Of a stretch of 56,155 nt of DNA, positions 9,555 to 19,420 are shown in pieces; the first letter of the stretch is position 1, and each line of letters opens with the position of its first letter. A program made the position numbers and the translations under genes. The notes under the pieces are model-generated. The model did not search any database. It was not told the origin of the DNA and saw nothing but the letters and a program-made list of their open reading frames with translations. Source of the DNA: Pseudomonadota bacterium (GTDB lineage: Bacteria; Pseudomonadota; Gammaproteobacteria; Xanthomonadales; Rhodanobacteraceae); the NCBI GenBank assembly GCA_029561145.1, contig JAKQJM010000075.1, positions 1 through 56,155 of the forward strand, read 5' to 3'.

Positions 9555-10655
9555 TCAGGCAAATCGCCTGAAATACGCCGAGGCCATCGCAATCAGCAGC
9601 AGCGGTGGAAGCGCATTGGACACCCCGGGCGGCAATCCGTACACATTGCCCATGCTGACCACGGCGCGCTGCAGGAAATAGAACCCGATCGCGAGCACGA
9701 TGCCGAGGAACAGCCGCTTCGACAGGCCACCGCTGCGCAAGGCGCCGAACGCGAACGGCAAGGCGCAGAACGCCAGTACCAGGACATTGACCGGATAGAA
9801 CAGCCGCGACCAGTACGCCTCGCGGAAACCGCGCGCATCCTGGCCGTTGCGTTCGAGGTAGGTGATGTTGCGCGCCAGGTCGACAAGATTCAGGTAGTCG
9901 AGCTTGACGATGCTGAGGGCGAGCAGGTCCGGGTCCATCTTCGAATCCCAATGCATCTCGGCCTGCTGCGTGCTGTTCGCCGATGCTTCGCCGAACTCGG
10001 TTCGACGCACATCGAAAAGTGTCCATTTCCCTTGCAGGTGCTCGGCACGGGCGGCGACCGACAGGGTCAGCAGACGTCCTTCCTTGTCGAACTCGAACAC
10101 GCGGACCCGACTCAGGTCCACCGCCGCCATGTCGCCGGCCGGACGTGTGCGTCCACTGCCCGCATTGACGACGGTGTCGCCCTCGCGCGCCCAGATGCTG
10201 CCGCCCTTGCCCAGGGTGATGTCCTTCGATTTCGCCGCGAGCGACAGCGCCTTCGCGCTCTGGTCGCCCCACGGTGCGACGGTCTCGCCGATGACCACCA
10301 CGATCGCGGTGAGCAGGACCAGGGTCAGCACGACAGACGCGCAGATGCGCAACTTCGACATTCCGGCCGCGCGCAAGGCGGTCAGTTCGCCCGTACCGGC
10401 CAGGCCGCCGAGACCGAGCAGCCCGCCGATCAGGGCCGCATAGCCGAACATTTCGTAAAGGCGTCGCGGCACGGTCAGCAAGGTATAGCTGGCCGCCTTG
10501 GCCAACGTGTAGGTGCCGTGTCCGACATCGTTGAGTTCGCCGACGAAGATCGTGAAAGCATCGAAGCCGACGAGGACAAACCAGGACAAACCGACCGCGC
10601 CGAGCACCGCCAGCGCAACCAGCCGATCGACCTGCTTGAAGGCCCGGTAGCTCAT
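9555..10655 (-). CDS. lptG: LPS export ABC transporter permease LptG
   Basis: This 366-residue inner-membrane subunit of the LptB2FG complex extracts lipopolysaccharide from the inner membrane and passes it to LptC-A-D. It has three N-terminal membrane helices, a periplasmic beta-jellyroll-like domain (about residues 125-265) and three C-terminal helices, as in the YjgP/YjgQ family. The GGLLGLGGLAGTGELTALRAAGMS region is the cytoplasmic coupling segment that contacts LptB. The start ATG overlaps the lptF stop as ATGA, so the pair is translationally coupled. The gene converges on the RDD gene. Confidence 0.95.
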   Translation of the reverse strand: MSYRAFKQVDRLVALAVLGAVGLSWFVLVGFDAFTIFVGELNDVGHGTYTLAKAASYTLLTVPRRLYEMFGYAALIGGLLGLGGLAGTGELTALRAAGMSKLRICASVVLTLVLLTAIVVVIGETVAPWGDQSAKALSLAAKSKDITLGKGGSIWAREGDTVVNAGSGRTRPAGDMAAVDLSRVRVFEFDKEGRLLTLSVAARAEHLQGKWTLFDVRRTEFGEASANSTQQAEMHWDSKMDPDLLALSIVKLDYLNLVDLARNITYLERNGQDARGFREAYWSRLFYPVNVLVLAFCALPFAFGALRSGGLSKRLFLGIVLAIGFYFLQRAVVSMGNVYGLPPGVSNALPPLLLIAMASAYFRRFA

Positions 10656-11764
10656 GCCGCAGCCGGCCTGGGCTTGCGGCCCTTCAGGCGTTGCCCGCGG
10701 CCGATCAGCCACAGCGCGACAAGGATGGCGGGCAGGTAGACCCACCACAGCCCCCACGCCGGGGCGAGTTTGCCGTGCGCGATCCAGGATCGGCCGAGCG
10801 CGAGGAAATTCGCATAGACGATGTAGCCGAGCACGGCGACGATCATGCTGCCGTACCGCGGCTGACGCGGGCTCGTTCGCGACAGCGGCACCGCCATCAA
10901 GGCGAGCACAAGGACCGAGATCACCGGCGCCAGGCGCCAGTGCAGTTCGGCCACCTGCAGCGAATCGGAGCTCGACCAGAGCTCGCTGGTCACTACGGCA
11001 CGCTTGACGGCCTCGGAGCTGTCGACCGCGTCGTTGTCGGCGAGCTTGATGTCGTTGCGCTCGAAACGCAGCAAGCGGAAATCGTCCTTGCCCGGCCGAC
11101 CTTCGACGCGAAAACCGTCCTTCAGTGCAAGAAAGCGGTCGCCACCGGAGGTATCGCGATACAACTCGCCATTCTTCGCGGTGATGATGTCGATTTGCGA
11201 ACTGCCATCGCTTTCGAGGCGTTCGCTCTCGACGAACATGCGACTGAAGGTGGATCCTCCGGCCGACATGTCGCCAACATAGATGATGCCCTCACGCCCG
11301 GGCAGGGCAACGAACCGGCCCGGCTCCAGCCCGGCGATCAGCAGCGAGCGGTTGGCCTCGTCGACGAGATGCTGGGAAAGCCGCACTGCGGCGGGCGCAA
11401 TCCAGAATGCGATCAGCGCAAGTGCGGCGGCAACCGGCATCACGAACAGCGCAACCGGTCGCAGCAATCCCGTGACATCAAGGCCCGAAGCGCTGAGCAC
11501 GGCCATTTCGCTGTCCCGATAGAGCCGGCCGTAGGCGAGCAGCACGCCGAGAAACACGGCCAGCGGCAACAGCACGTTCAGGCTGTCGATCGCACGCAGG
11601 CCGATCATCGCGACCAGCAGATCCGCCGGAACACGTCCGCGCGCAACCTGGTTGAGCACGGCAATCAGCGTTTCGCCGATGCTGATCAGCAGCAGGACGG
11701 CGCTGATACCCAGAAAAGTCAGGGCCAGCTCGCGGAGCAGGTAGCGGTCGATAATGCGCAGCAA
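10652..11764 (-). CDS. lptF: LPS export ABC transporter permease LptF
   Basis: This is about 370 residues, the partner permease of LptG in LptB2FG. It has N-terminal membrane helices (IIDRYLLRELALTFLGISA), a coupling region around YRDSEMAVLSASGLD, a periplasmic jellyroll (about 130-270) and three C-terminal helices. No ATG lies at the expected start. The best fit is a TTG at 11764 (LLRIIDRY) with an AAGG about twelve bases upstream; the adjacent CTG is also possible. It is divergent from pepA, the same arrangement as E. coli lptF/pepA, and its stop overlaps the lptG start. Confidence 0.9.
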   Translation of the reverse strand: MLRIIDRYLLRELALTFLGISAVLLLISIGETLIAVLNQVARGRVPADLLVAMIGLRAIDSLNVLLPLAVFLGVLLAYGRLYRDSEMAVLSASGLDVTGLLRPVALFVMPVAAALALIAFWIAPAAVRLSQHLVDEANRSLLIAGLEPGRFVALPGREGIIYVGDMSAGGSTFSRMFVESERLESDGSSQIDIITAKNGELYRDTSGGDRFLALKDGFRVEGRPGKDDFRLLRFERNDIKLADNDAVDSSEAVKRAVVTSELWSSSDSLQVAELHWRLAPVISVLVLALMAVPLSRTSPRQPRYGSMIVAVLGYIVYANFLALGRSWIAHGKLAPAWGLWWVYLPAILVALWLIGRGQRLKGRKPRPAAA

Positions 11765-11893
11765 CGGAGGTCTATGCCTTAGAATGTCGGGTTCCGCGCC
11801 ATGCTCTGATTGCGCGCCGGGATGCAAGTCTACCGACCTGCACGCTGCGGCGCGTGGCCTGCGGCATTCTCTGCACCGAATACGGAACCTTTG

Positions 11894-13372
11894 ATGACCC
11901 TGAAGTTCAGCCAGACCCTTGACCAGCCGGAATCCTCGGCCAGCCCCTGCCTCGTTGTCGGCCTGTTCGCCGATGCCGGCTTGAGCGAAGCCGCCGCCCG
12001 CCTCGACCGGGCAAGCTCGGGAGCGATCAAGCGCCTGCTCGACAGCGGCGACGTCACGGCGAAACTCGGCAACAGCACGCTGCTGTTCGCCCTGCCCGGC
12101 ATCAAGGCCGAGCGCGTGCTCGTGGTCGGGCTTGGCGACAAGTCCCGGTTCGATGCGGCCGCGTTCAATCGCGCCGCGCTGGAAGCGGGTCGCGCGATGA
12201 AATCGCTGCCGGTTGCAAGCGCCGCTTCGTGGCTGACCGACCTCGATGTGCCGGAGCGCGATGGCGCATGGAAACTGCGCACTGCGGCGCTCGCCGCCGA
12301 CCTGCACGCCTACCGCTACACGGCGACCCTCAAGCCCAAGGAAAAATCGAAGATCGCGCAGCTCGAATCACTGGCCTTCGCCGGCGACGGTGGCGAACGC
12401 GCCCTCGCCGAAGCGGCCGCGATGAGCAATGGCGTGCGGTTCGCCCGCGAGCTCGGCAACCTGCCACCCAACATCTGCAATCCGGCCTATATCGCCGAGC
12501 AATCGAAGACCATCGCGGCGTCGCATGACGGCGTCAGCTGCGAAATCCTTGAACGCGAGGACATGGAAAAGCTCGGCATGGGCTCGCTGCTCGGTGTTGC
12601 GCGCGGATCGGCCAATCCGCCCAGGCTGGTCGTGCTGCGCTGGAACGGTGGCGGCGAAGCCAAGCCGTATGCGCTCGTTGGCAAGGGCATCACCTTCGAC
12701 AGTGGCGGCATCTCGTTGAAGCCCGGCGCCGGCATGGAGGAGATGAAGTTCGACATGTGCGGCGCGGCAGGCATGCTCGGCACCTTCCTTTCGGCGGTGG
12801 AGCTGGCACTGCCGCTCAACCTGGTCTGCATCGTCGCCGCGGTCGAGAACATGCCCGACGGCAATGCGTATCGCCCGAGCGATGTGCTGACCAGCATGTC
12901 CGGACAGACCATCGAGGTACTCAACACCGATGCGGAAGGTCGCCTGATCCTTTGCGACGCTCTGACCTACGCACAGAAATTCGAACCCCAGGTGATCATC
13001 GATGCGGCGACCCTGACCGGCGCCTGCGTAGTCGCGCTCGGCAAGCACGCCAGTGGCCTGATGACCCAGGACGACGAACTCGCAGGCGAACTGCTCGCCG
13101 CCGGCAACCAGACCCTCGATCGCGCCTGGCGCCTGCCGCTTTGGGATGACTACCAGAGCGCACTGGATTCGGCCTTTGCCGATGTCGCCAATCTCGGCGG
13201 CAAGTACGGTGGCGCGATCACCGCTGGCTGCTTCCTGTCGCGCTTCACGACCGGCTATCGCTGGGCACATCTCGACATTGCCGGCACGGCATGGAACGAG
13301 GGTCGCAAGGGCCTCGCCACGGGTCGTCCGGTGCCGCTGCTGACCCAATACCTGATCGATCGCTGCGCATGA
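11894..13372 (+). CDS. pepA: Leucyl aminopeptidase PepA
   Basis: This 492-residue M17 cytosolic aminopeptidase has two metal ions per active site and is normally a hexamer. The signature [10 protein letters not shown] is present, along with the metal-binding Lys/Asp in [11 protein letters not shown] and a Glu/Asp set nearby. In E. coli PepA also binds DNA and helps XerCD recombination at plasmid cer sites and carAB repression; whether this copy does so is unknown. The start MTLKFSQTL was chosen over an upstream start whose extra 28 residues do not resemble the family. It begins a plus-strand row with a small membrane gene, holC and valS; its stop overlaps the next start (ATGA). Confidence 0.96.
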   Translation: MTLKFSQTLDQPESSASPCLVVGLFADAGLSEAAARLDRASSGAIKRLLDSGDVTAKLGNSTLLFALPGIKAERVLVVGLGDKSRFDAAAFNRAALEAGRAMKSLPVASAASWLTDLDVPERDGAWKLRTAALAADLHAYRYTATLKPKEKSKIAQLESLAFAGDGGERALAEAAAMSNGVRFARELGNLPPNICNPAYIAEQSKTIAASHDGVSCEILEREDMEKLGMGSLLGVARGSANPPRLVVLRWNGGGEAKPYALVGKGITFDSGGISLKPGAGMEEMKFDMCGAAGMLGTFLSAVELALPLNLVCIVAAVENMPDGNAYRPSDVLTSMSGQTIEVLNTDAEGRLILCDALTYAQKFEPQVIIDAATLTGACVVALGKHASGLMTQDDELAGELLAAGNQTLDRAWRLPLWDDYQSALDSAFADVANLGGKYGGAITAGCFLSRFTTGYRWAHLDIAGTAWNEGRKGLATGRPVPLLTQYLIDRCA

Positions 13373-13791
13373 ACGATCCGGTCGATCAATGGCACCGGCA
13401 GAAGACGACCGCGATCACCGCGATGCTAGGAGTGTCGCTGATAGCCGGCATCGTCATCACCGCGGTCGCCCCCGGTGCCGTGGAGACCGGCATTCCGCTC
13501 GGCATCCAGCTCGCCGCGAATGTCCTGCTGTTTGTGCTCGGGTTTCGCTGGCTGCACGCCGACAGCGCGCAACTGGACATCCGGCGACCGCTCTGGCTCA
13601 ACCTCGGCATCATCCTGCTCGCGGCCATTTTCGTCCCCTACTACTTCTACAAGACGCGTCCCGAGGGCGCGCGGCTGGCACCGATCCTGTCGTTCTTCGG
13701 CCTGGTCTTCGCCTGCGCGCTGAGCTCGGCGATCGGCACCTTGCTGATGGGCGCGATCCAGCCGGGCAGCACGCCGCCGGCGACGTTCTGA
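13369..13791 (+). CDS. Small multi-pass membrane protein, function unknown
   Basis: This 140-residue protein has about four hydrophobic segments (around residues 17-37, 47-63, 75-92 and 105-125). It has no motif I recognise. It overlaps the pepA stop (ATGA) and ends four bases before holC, so it is almost certainly co-transcribed and translationally coupled. In E. coli pepA and holC are adjacent, so this gene is an insertion in an otherwise conserved pair. The N-terminus [12 protein letters not shown] is hydrophilic and probably cytoplasmic. Confidence 0.75.
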   Translation: MNDPVDQWHRQKTTAITAMLGVSLIAGIVITAVAPGAVETGIPLGIQLAANVLLFVLGFRWLHADSAQLDIRRPLWLNLGIILLAAIFVPYYFYKTRPEGARLAPILSFFGLVFACALSSAIGTLLMGAIQPGSTPPATF

Positions 13792-13795
13792 GCCA

Positions 13796-14218
13796 ATGCC
13801 ACGCGCCGATTTCTACCTGATCGACAAGCCCCGCTTCCGCGAGGAGCCGTTGCTGCTGGTCTGCGAGCTGGTCCGCAAGGCATTCGCGACTGAGCAGCCG
13901 ACCGTGATCCTCGCCCGCTCGCAGGATCAGGCCGAAGCCATCGACGCGCGACTCTGGGATTTTTCCGACGACGCCTTCATTCCGCACCAGATCGCCGGGG
14001 ATGATGACGACGCGATCACCGCCGTGCTGATCGTGCCGCCTGGCATCGAGGTGGACGAGCGTCCGCTTGCGATCAACCTGCGTGATGACTGCGCGCTTGG
14101 CCGGCACGAACGGATACTCGAAGTCATCGCTGCCGACCCTGCAGAGCGTGAAGGTTCGCGTCAGCGCTGGAGCGAATACAAGCGCCTAGGCTACGCGTTG
14201 ACCAAGCACGACATGTGA
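13796..14218 (+). CDS. holC: DNA polymerase III chi subunit HolC
   Basis: This 140-residue clamp-loader accessory chi connects the polymerase III holoenzyme to SSB on the lagging strand. The family start ([11 protein letters not shown]), the CELVRKAF helix, the [18 protein letters not shown] region and the rossmann-like core VLIVPPG are recognisable. The position between the pepA region and valS matches the conserved gammaproteobacterial order. It is followed by a 176-base spacer rich in inverted and direct repeats before valS. Confidence 0.92.
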   Translation: MPRADFYLIDKPRFREEPLLLVCELVRKAFATEQPTVILARSQDQAEAIDARLWDFSDDAFIPHQIAGDDDDAITAVLIVPPGIEVDERPLAINLRDDCALGRHERILEVIAADPAEREGSRQRWSEYKRLGYALTKHDM

Positions 14219-14223
14219 AGGAA

Positions 14224-14391
14224 CGGGGATTCGGGATTGCGGATTCGGAAAAGCAGGAAGCTGGATCCGCCGCACGATTGAAGGCCTGCGAAATGCTGCC
14301 ATTGCGCTTGCTTCCAGCGAATCCCCAATTTCCAGACTCCATCCCTGCCTTGACGAATCCCCAATCCCCAATCCCCAATCCCGAATCCCCG
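14224..14391. repeat. Inverted-repeat element with tandem AATCCCC units between holC and valS
   Basis: A perfect 16-base inverted repeat is formed by 14224-14239 (CGGGGATTCGGGATTG) and 14376-14391 (its reverse complement). The right arm is part of a short tandem run of AATCCCC units (14355-14390). Further partial copies (GAATCCCCAATTTCC) lie inside the spacer. The unit resembles dispersed ATTCCC/GGGAAT repeats of xanthomonads and recurs in looser form near 17370, 19165 and 19385. The element could fold into a long stem in the holC-valS transcript. Confidence 0.75.
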
Positions 14392-14394
14392 CTC

Positions 14395-17307
14395 ATGGAC
14401 AAAAGTTTCGAACCCGGCCTGATCGAACCGAAGTGGTATGCGCAGTGGGAGGCTGCCGGCGCCTTCAAGCCGCACGGCAATGGCGATCCCTATTGCATCC
14501 TGCTGCCGCCGCCGAACGTCACCGGCACCCTGCACATGGGCCACGCGTTCCAGCAGACGATCATGGACGCGCTGAGCCGCTACCACCGCATGCGCGGTTT
14601 CCGCACGCTGTGGCAGGGCGGTACCGATCACGCCGGCATCGCGACGCAGAAGATCGTCGAGAACCAGCTCGCAGCCGCCGGCAAGACACGCCACGATCTC
14701 GGCCGCGCGAAGTTCATCGAGCGCGTCTGGGAATGGAAGCAGGAATCCGGTTCGACGATCACGAACCAGATGCGCCGCCTCGGCGCATCGGTCGACTGGT
14801 CGCGCGAACGCTTCACGATGGACGAAGGCCTGTCCGCCGCCGTGCGTCGCGTCTTCGTGACGTGGTATCGCGACGGCCTGCTCTATCGCGGCCGCCGCCT
14901 CGTCAACTGGGACCCGGTGCTGATGACGGCGGTCTCCGACCTCGAGGTCAACAACGAGGAGAAGGACGGCTCGCTGTGGTCGATCCGCTACCCGGCCAGT
15001 GACGGCGGCGAAGGCCTGGTCGTCGCCACGACGCGCCCGGAAACCATGCTCGGCGATGTCGCCGTGGCCGTGCATCCGGACGACGAGCGCTATCAGCACC
15101 TGGTCGGCAAGACCCTGAAACTGCCGCTGACCGATCGCGAGATTCCGGTCATCGCCGATACCTATGTCGAACGCGAGTTCGGCACCGGCTGCGTCAAGAT
15201 CACGCCGGCGCATGATTTCAACGACTGGCAGGTCGGTGCGCGCCACAAGATGACGCCGATCACGATCCTGACCCTTGATGCGAAGATCGTCGACGAGGCA
15301 CCCGAGGCGTATCGCGGACTCGATCGCTTTGTCGCGCGCAAGAAAATCCTCGTCGACCTCGAAGCACTGGGCCTGCTCGTCGAAACCAAGAAGCACAAGT
15401 TGCAGGTGCCGATCAGCCAGCGTTCCGACGCGGTGATCGAACCGATGCTGACCGATCAATGGTTCCTCGACCTGATCAGCGACGTGCGCGTCGACGGCAA
15501 GCCGGGACCCGGCGGGCGCAAGGCGATCACCGAGCCGGCGCTGGCGGCGGTGCGCGATGGCGAAATCCGCTTCGTTCCCGAGAACTGGTCGACGACCTAC
15601 AACCAGTGGCTCGAGAACATCCAGGACTGGTGCGTCAGTCGCCAGCTCTGGTGGGGACACCAGATCCCGGCCTGGTACGACGAAGCCGGCAATATCTTCG
15701 TCGGCGAGGACGAGGCTGATGCGCGTGCACATTCCGACGTGCCGCCGGTCGGCGAACTGAAGCAGGACGACGATGTCCTAGACACCTGGTTCTCGTCGGC
15801 GCTGTGGCCGTTCTCGACCATGGGCTGGCCGGCCGATGGCCAGGTCAGCGAAGGCGGCACGGTCGTCGCCGATTGGGCGAAGGACCAGGACTTCATCCCG
15901 AGCGCCGTACTCGTGACCGGCTTCGACATCATCTTCTTCTGGGTCGCGCGGATGGTCATGGCGACCCGGTATTTCACCGGCAAGGTGCCGTTCCGCGAGG
16001 TCTACATCAACGCCATCGTACGCGACGCCGAAGGCCAGAAGATGTCGAAGTCGAAAGGCAACACGATCGATCCGCTCGACCTGATCGACGGCATCGACCT
16101 CGAATCGCTGGTGAAGAAATCGACCGCCTCGCTGCTGATTCCGCAAGTGCGCGAAAAGGTCGAGAAGCGCGTCCGCAAGGACTATCCCGAAGGCATCAGC
16201 GCAGTCGGCACCGACGCCATGCGCTTCACGTTTGCAGCCCTGGCGACGTATGGACGCACGATCAACTTCGACCTCAAGCGCGCCGAGGGCTACAAGAATT
16301 TCTGCAACAAGCTGTGGAACGCCGCGCGCTTCGTGTTGATGAATCTTTCCTCTCTCCCGCCGGGAGACGATGGCGCGACAGCGTCGGGAACGATGGTCGA
16401 GAGTCCGGGCGAAGCAGGCGGCGCAGCCTCATCCCTCACCCGCGGGCAGGGGGACTTGCCGGTCACTGCCGCCGAGCAGTGGATACTCTCGCGCCTCGCC
16501 GCGACGCTCGATGAAGTCGAGGCGCAGTTCACGACCTATCGCTTCGACCTGGTCGCGCAGGCGCTCTACGAATTCGTCTGGAACGACTATTGCGACTGGT
16601 TCCTCGAATTGAGCAAACCTGCACTCAATGGCGATGATGTCCGTGCGGTCGCCTCGACCCGACACACGCTGTTGCGCGTGCTCGAAGCGATCCTGCGCGC
16701 CCTGCATCCGATCACTCCTTTCATCACCGAGGAGATCTGGCAAGGCGTCGCGCCAAAGCTCGGCATTTCCAGCAATTCGGTGTCGGCACGAGCGTATCCG
16801 CGTCGCGAAGAATTCACGACGGGAATCGATGCCCGGTCCGTGGGCGATATCGAATGGCTGAAATCGGTGCTCGGCGAGATCCGCCACATCCGCAGCGAGA
16901 TGAACATCTCTCCGGGCAAGCAGATCCCGTTGCTGTTTGCCAGGGGCAGCACGGACGATCGCGCGCGCCTCGAACGCTTCAGCCAGCAGATCGCCTTCCT
17001 TGCGCGTTGCGAATCGCAGCGCTGGCTTGCCGAAGGCGAGGAAGAGCCCGCGTCTGCGTCGGCCATCGTCGGTGAGCTGCGCGTGCTGATCCCGCTGGCA
17101 GGATTGATCGACCTCGACGCCGAAAAGGCGCGCCTCGGCAAGGAAATCAGGCGCATCGAAGGCGAGATCGCCAAATGCAACGGCAAACTCGGCAGCGAGA
17201 CCTTTGTTGCCAACGCCCCAGCGGCCGTGGTCGAGCAGGAGCGCCAGCGACTGGCCGATTTCAGCAGCACCCTGGGCGGACTGCGCGAGCAACTGGCGCG
17301 GCTCTGA
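14395..17307 (+). CDS. valS: Valyl-tRNA synthetase
   Basis: This 970-residue class Ia synthetase charges tRNA-Val. It has the HIGH-type motif HMGH near residue 49, a CP1 editing domain ([19 protein letters not shown]), KMSKS in [10 protein letters not shown], an anticodon-binding domain, and a C-terminal coiled coil ([23 protein letters not shown]). The start [15 protein letters not shown] was chosen. A frame extending 60 codons upstream only translates the intergenic repeat. Between FVLMN and [10 protein letters not shown], about 27 extra residues (rich in Gly, Ala, Ser, Pro) are present compared with the E. coli enzyme, encoded by a repeat-like DNA segment. The gene lies downstream of pepA-holC, as is usual. 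Confidence 0.96.
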   Translation: MDKSFEPGLIEPKWYAQWEAAGAFKPHGNGDPYCILLPPPNVTGTLHMGHAFQQTIMDALSRYHRMRGFRTLWQGGTDHAGIATQKIVENQLAAAGKTRHDLGRAKFIERVWEWKQESGSTITNQMRRLGASVDWSRERFTMDEGLSAAVRRVFVTWYRDGLLYRGRRLVNWDPVLMTAVSDLEVNNEEKDGSLWSIRYPASDGGEGLVVATTRPETMLGDVAVAVHPDDERYQHLVGKTLKLPLTDREIPVIADTYVEREFGTGCVKITPAHDFNDWQVGARHKMTPITILTLDAKIVDEAPEAYRGLDRFVARKKILVDLEALGLLVETKKHKLQVPISQRSDAVIEPMLTDQWFLDLISDVRVDGKPGPGGRKAITEPALAAVRDGEIRFVPENWSTTYNQWLENIQDWCVSRQLWWGHQIPAWYDEAGNIFVGEDEADARAHSDVPPVGELKQDDDVLDTWFSSALWPFSTMGWPADGQVSEGGTVVADWAKDQDFIPSAVLVTGFDIIFFWVARMVMATRYFTGKVPFREVYINAIVRDAEGQKMSKSKGNTIDPLDLIDGIDLESLVKKSTASLLIPQVREKVEKRVRKDYPEGISAVGTDAMRFTFAALATYGRTINFDLKRAEGYKNFCNKLWNAARFVLMNLSSLPPGDDGATASGTMVESPGEAGGAASSLTRGQGDLPVTAAEQWILSRLAATLDEVEAQFTTYRFDLVAQALYEFVWNDYCDWFLELSKPALNGDDVRAVASTRHTLLRVLEAILRALHPITPFITEEIWQGVAPKLGISSNSVSARAYPRREEFTTGIDARSVGDIEWLKSVLGEIRHIRSEMNISPGKQIPLLFARGSTDDRARLERFSQQIAFLARCESQRWLAEGEEEPASASAIVGELRVLIPLAGLIDLDAEKARLGKEIRRIEGEIAKCNGKLGSETFVANAPAAVVEQERQRLADFSSTLGGLREQLARL
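16346..16458. repeat. Repeat-like segment inserted in frame within valS
   Basis: This segment begins with a palindrome (TCTCCCGCCGGGAGA, 16353-16367) and ends with CCCTCACCCGCGGGCAGGGGG-like sequence (about 16434-16453). Both are typical of intergenic repeat elements, yet here they lie inside valS without breaking the frame. The encoded stretch is low complexity and sits in the linker between the catalytic and anticodon-binding domains. Confidence 0.55.
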
Positions 17308-17332
17308 GTCGCGATGTTTCGCTGATCCTTGT

Positions 17333-17360
17333 GCAGGAAGCGGCTGGAGCCGCTTCCTGC
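17333..17360 (+). terminator. Long perfect hairpin after valS (REP-like / terminator)
   Basis: A 13-base inverted repeat (GCAGGAAGCGGCT / AGCCGCTTCCTGC) with a 2-base centre lies 25 bases after the valS stop. No T-run follows. It resembles the widespread GGAGCGGCTTCAGCCGC family of extragenic palindromes and could act as a boundary or 3'-end stabiliser. An ATTCCCGATTCCC repeat follows at about 17370-17387. Confidence 0.55.
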
Positions 17361-17501
17361 GATCGCTCCTCCCGATTCCCGATTCCCGGCCCCGGGCATT
17401 ACGCCCCGCCCACGGATCGGCGATAATCCGCAGTCCTCTTTACCCTGTCCGACTGCCCCGGCCTGATTGGCGGCGTCGGCATCGCCCTACCCGGAGTTGG
17501 C

Positions 17502-19163
17502 ATGCAATACATCTACACGATGATCGGCGTCAGCAAGATCGTCCCGCCCAAGCGCCAGATCATCAAGGACATCTCGCTGTCGTTCTTTCCGGGCGCCAAG
17601 ATCGGCCTGCTCGGCTTGAATGGCGCCGGCAAGTCGACGGTGCTGCGGATCATGGCCGGCACCGATACGGACTACCAGGGCGAGGCGCGTGCCAATCCCG
17701 GTACCAAGATCGGCTATCTCGAACAGGAACCGAGCCTCGATCCTGCAAAGACCGTGCGCGAAGTGGTCGAGGAAGGCGTATCCGAAGTCATCAACGCGCA
17801 GAAGCGCCTCGATGAGGTCTATGCCGAGTACGCCGAGGAAGGCGCGGATTTCGACAAGCTCGCGGCGGAACAGCAGCGCCTTGAAAGCCTGCTCGCGGTG
17901 ACCGACGCGCACGCGCTCGAGCGACAACTCGAAGTGGCCGCCGATGCGTTGCGCCTGCCGCCGTGGGAAGCCAATGTCGCCAAACTCTCGGGTGGCGAGA
18001 AGCGACGCGTCGCGCTGTGTCGCCTGTTGCTGTCTAAACCCGACATGCTCCTGCTCGATGAGCCGACCAACCATCTCGATGCCGAATCGGTCGAATGGCT
18101 CGAACATTTCCTCGCCGACTTCCCCGGCACCGTGGTCGCGGTCACGCATGACCGTTACTTCCTCGACAATGCGGCCGAGTGGATCCTCGAGCTCGATCGC
18201 GGCCGCGGCATTCCGTGGAAAGGCAACTATTCGTCGTGGCTGGAACAGAAGGGCGAGCGCCTCAAGCAGGAGGAATCGAGCGAGAAGGCACGCCAGAAGG
18301 CCATCCAGCGCGAACTTGAATGGGCGCGCAGCAATGCCAAGGGCGGTCGCAGCAAGGGCAAGGCGCGTCTGGCCAAGATCGAGGAACTGCAATCGGTCGA
18401 CTATCAGCGCCGCAACGAAACCAACGAGATCTTCATTCCACCCGGCGAGCGCCTCGGCAGCTCGATCATGGAATTCAAGGGCGTGAGCAAATCCTTCGGC
18501 GATCGCCTGCTGATTGAGGACCTGAGTTTCGTCGTTCCACCCGGCGCGATCATCGGCATCATTGGTCCGAACGGCGCGGGCAAGTCGACCCTGTTCAAGA
18601 TGATCATCGGACTCGAAAAGCCCGACAAGGGCGAGATCACGCGTGGCCAGACGGTCAAGGTCGCCTATGTCGACCAGAGCCGCGAAAAGCTCGAGGGCGA
18701 CCACAACGTGTTCCAGGAGATTTCGGGCGGTGCCGACATCCTCAACATCAACGGCATCGAGATCCAGTCACGCGCCTATCTCGGCCGCTTCAACTTCAAG
18801 GGCCAGGACCAGCAGAAGATGGTCGGCTCCCTGTCCGGTGGTGAACGTGGACGCCTGCACCTGGCCAAGACCCTGCTGCAGGGTGGCAACGTGCTGCTGC
18901 TCGACGAACCCTCGAACGATCTGGATATCGAAACGCTGCGCGCGCTCGAGGATGCCCTGCTTGAATTCCCGGGCAACACCTTCGTGATCTCGCATGACCG
19001 CTGGTTCCTCGATCGCATCGCGACGCATATCCTCGCCTTCGAAGGCGATTCGCACGTCGAGTTCTTCGCTGGCAACTACCGCGAGTACGAGGAAGACAAG
19101 AAACGCCGACTCGGCGACGATGCGTCGACCCCGCATCGTCTGCGCTACAAGAAGCTGGCGTGA
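17502..19163 (+). CDS. ettA: Energy-dependent translational throttle protein EttA (ABC-F)
   Basis: This 553-residue ABC-F ATPase binds the ribosomal E site and gates the first peptide bond according to ATP/ADP level. It has two ABC domains with Walker A GLNGAGKST and GPNGAGKST, signature motifs LSGGEKRR and LSGGERGR, and Walker B LLLDEPTNHLD and LLLDEPSNDLD. Between them are the EttA arm (EEYAEEGADFDKLAAEQ-type insertion in domain 1) and the PtIM linker (KGGRSKGKARLAKIEELQ). There is no membrane domain. The start is supported by GGAG seven bases upstream. It is monocistronic by position; the flanking spacers (about 190 and 257 bases) contain dispersed repeats. Confidence 0.95.
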   Translation: MQYIYTMIGVSKIVPPKRQIIKDISLSFFPGAKIGLLGLNGAGKSTVLRIMAGTDTDYQGEARANPGTKIGYLEQEPSLDPAKTVREVVEEGVSEVINAQKRLDEVYAEYAEEGADFDKLAAEQQRLESLLAVTDAHALERQLEVAADALRLPPWEANVAKLSGGEKRRVALCRLLLSKPDMLLLDEPTNHLDAESVEWLEHFLADFPGTVVAVTHDRYFLDNAAEWILELDRGRGIPWKGNYSSWLEQKGERLKQEESSEKARQKAIQRELEWARSNAKGGRSKGKARLAKIEELQSVDYQRRNETNEIFIPPGERLGSSIMEFKGVSKSFGDRLLIEDLSFVVPPGAIIGIIGPNGAGKSTLFKMIIGLEKPDKGEITRGQTVKVAYVDQSREKLEGDHNVFQEISGGADILNINGIEIQSRAYLGRFNFKGQDQQKMVGSLSGGERGRLHLAKTLLQGGNVLLLDEPSNDLDIETLRALEDALLEFPGNTFVISHDRWFLDRIATHILAFEGDSHVEFFAGNYREYEEDKKRRLGDDASTPHRLRYKKLA

Positions 19164-19230
19164 AGGCAGGGAGTCGGGAATGCGGAAAAGCAAGATCAAA
19201 CGCCTTGACCGATCCCCGGCCGACATGCTT

Positions 19231-19332
19231 CCGTTCGCCCTGAGCGCGGGCCCGCAAGGCCGAAGTCGAAGGACCCCGGAGATGCACGCTTCGACTTCAC
19301 TCGCCTGCGCAAGCGACGCTCAGCACGAACGG
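19231..19332. repeat. Nested inverted-repeat element between ettA and pyrF
   Basis: The outer arms are CCGTTCGCCCTGAGC (19231-19245) and GCTCAGCACGAACGG (19318-19332). The inner perfect arms are GAAGTCGAAG (19262-19271) and CTTCGACTTC (19289-19298). The whole is like the common dispersed element built from CCGTTCG...CTGAGC...TCGAAG modules in proteobacterial, and especially xanthomonad, intergenic regions. It should fold into a long cruciform/hairpin. The spacer also has GGGAGTCGGGAATGCGG (19169-19185) and ATCCCGATTCTCCATT near 19385, kin to the holC-valS repeat. Confidence 0.7.
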
Positions 19333-19420
19333 AAATTTTCCAGCTGACGTCGTCACCCGGAGCGCCCATGCCGATCGACGCATTGATCCCGATTCTCCAT
19401 TGCCCATCGCCGACCAACCC

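Noticed and set aside
14355-14390. Possible CRISPR-like tandem repeats
   Set aside because: The units are 7 bases with no spacers, and no cas genes are present.
14215-14394. A 60-residue N-terminal extension of ValS
   Set aside because: The extension translates the intergenic repeat ([12 protein letters not shown]-like), overlaps the holC stop and has no counterpart in the family.
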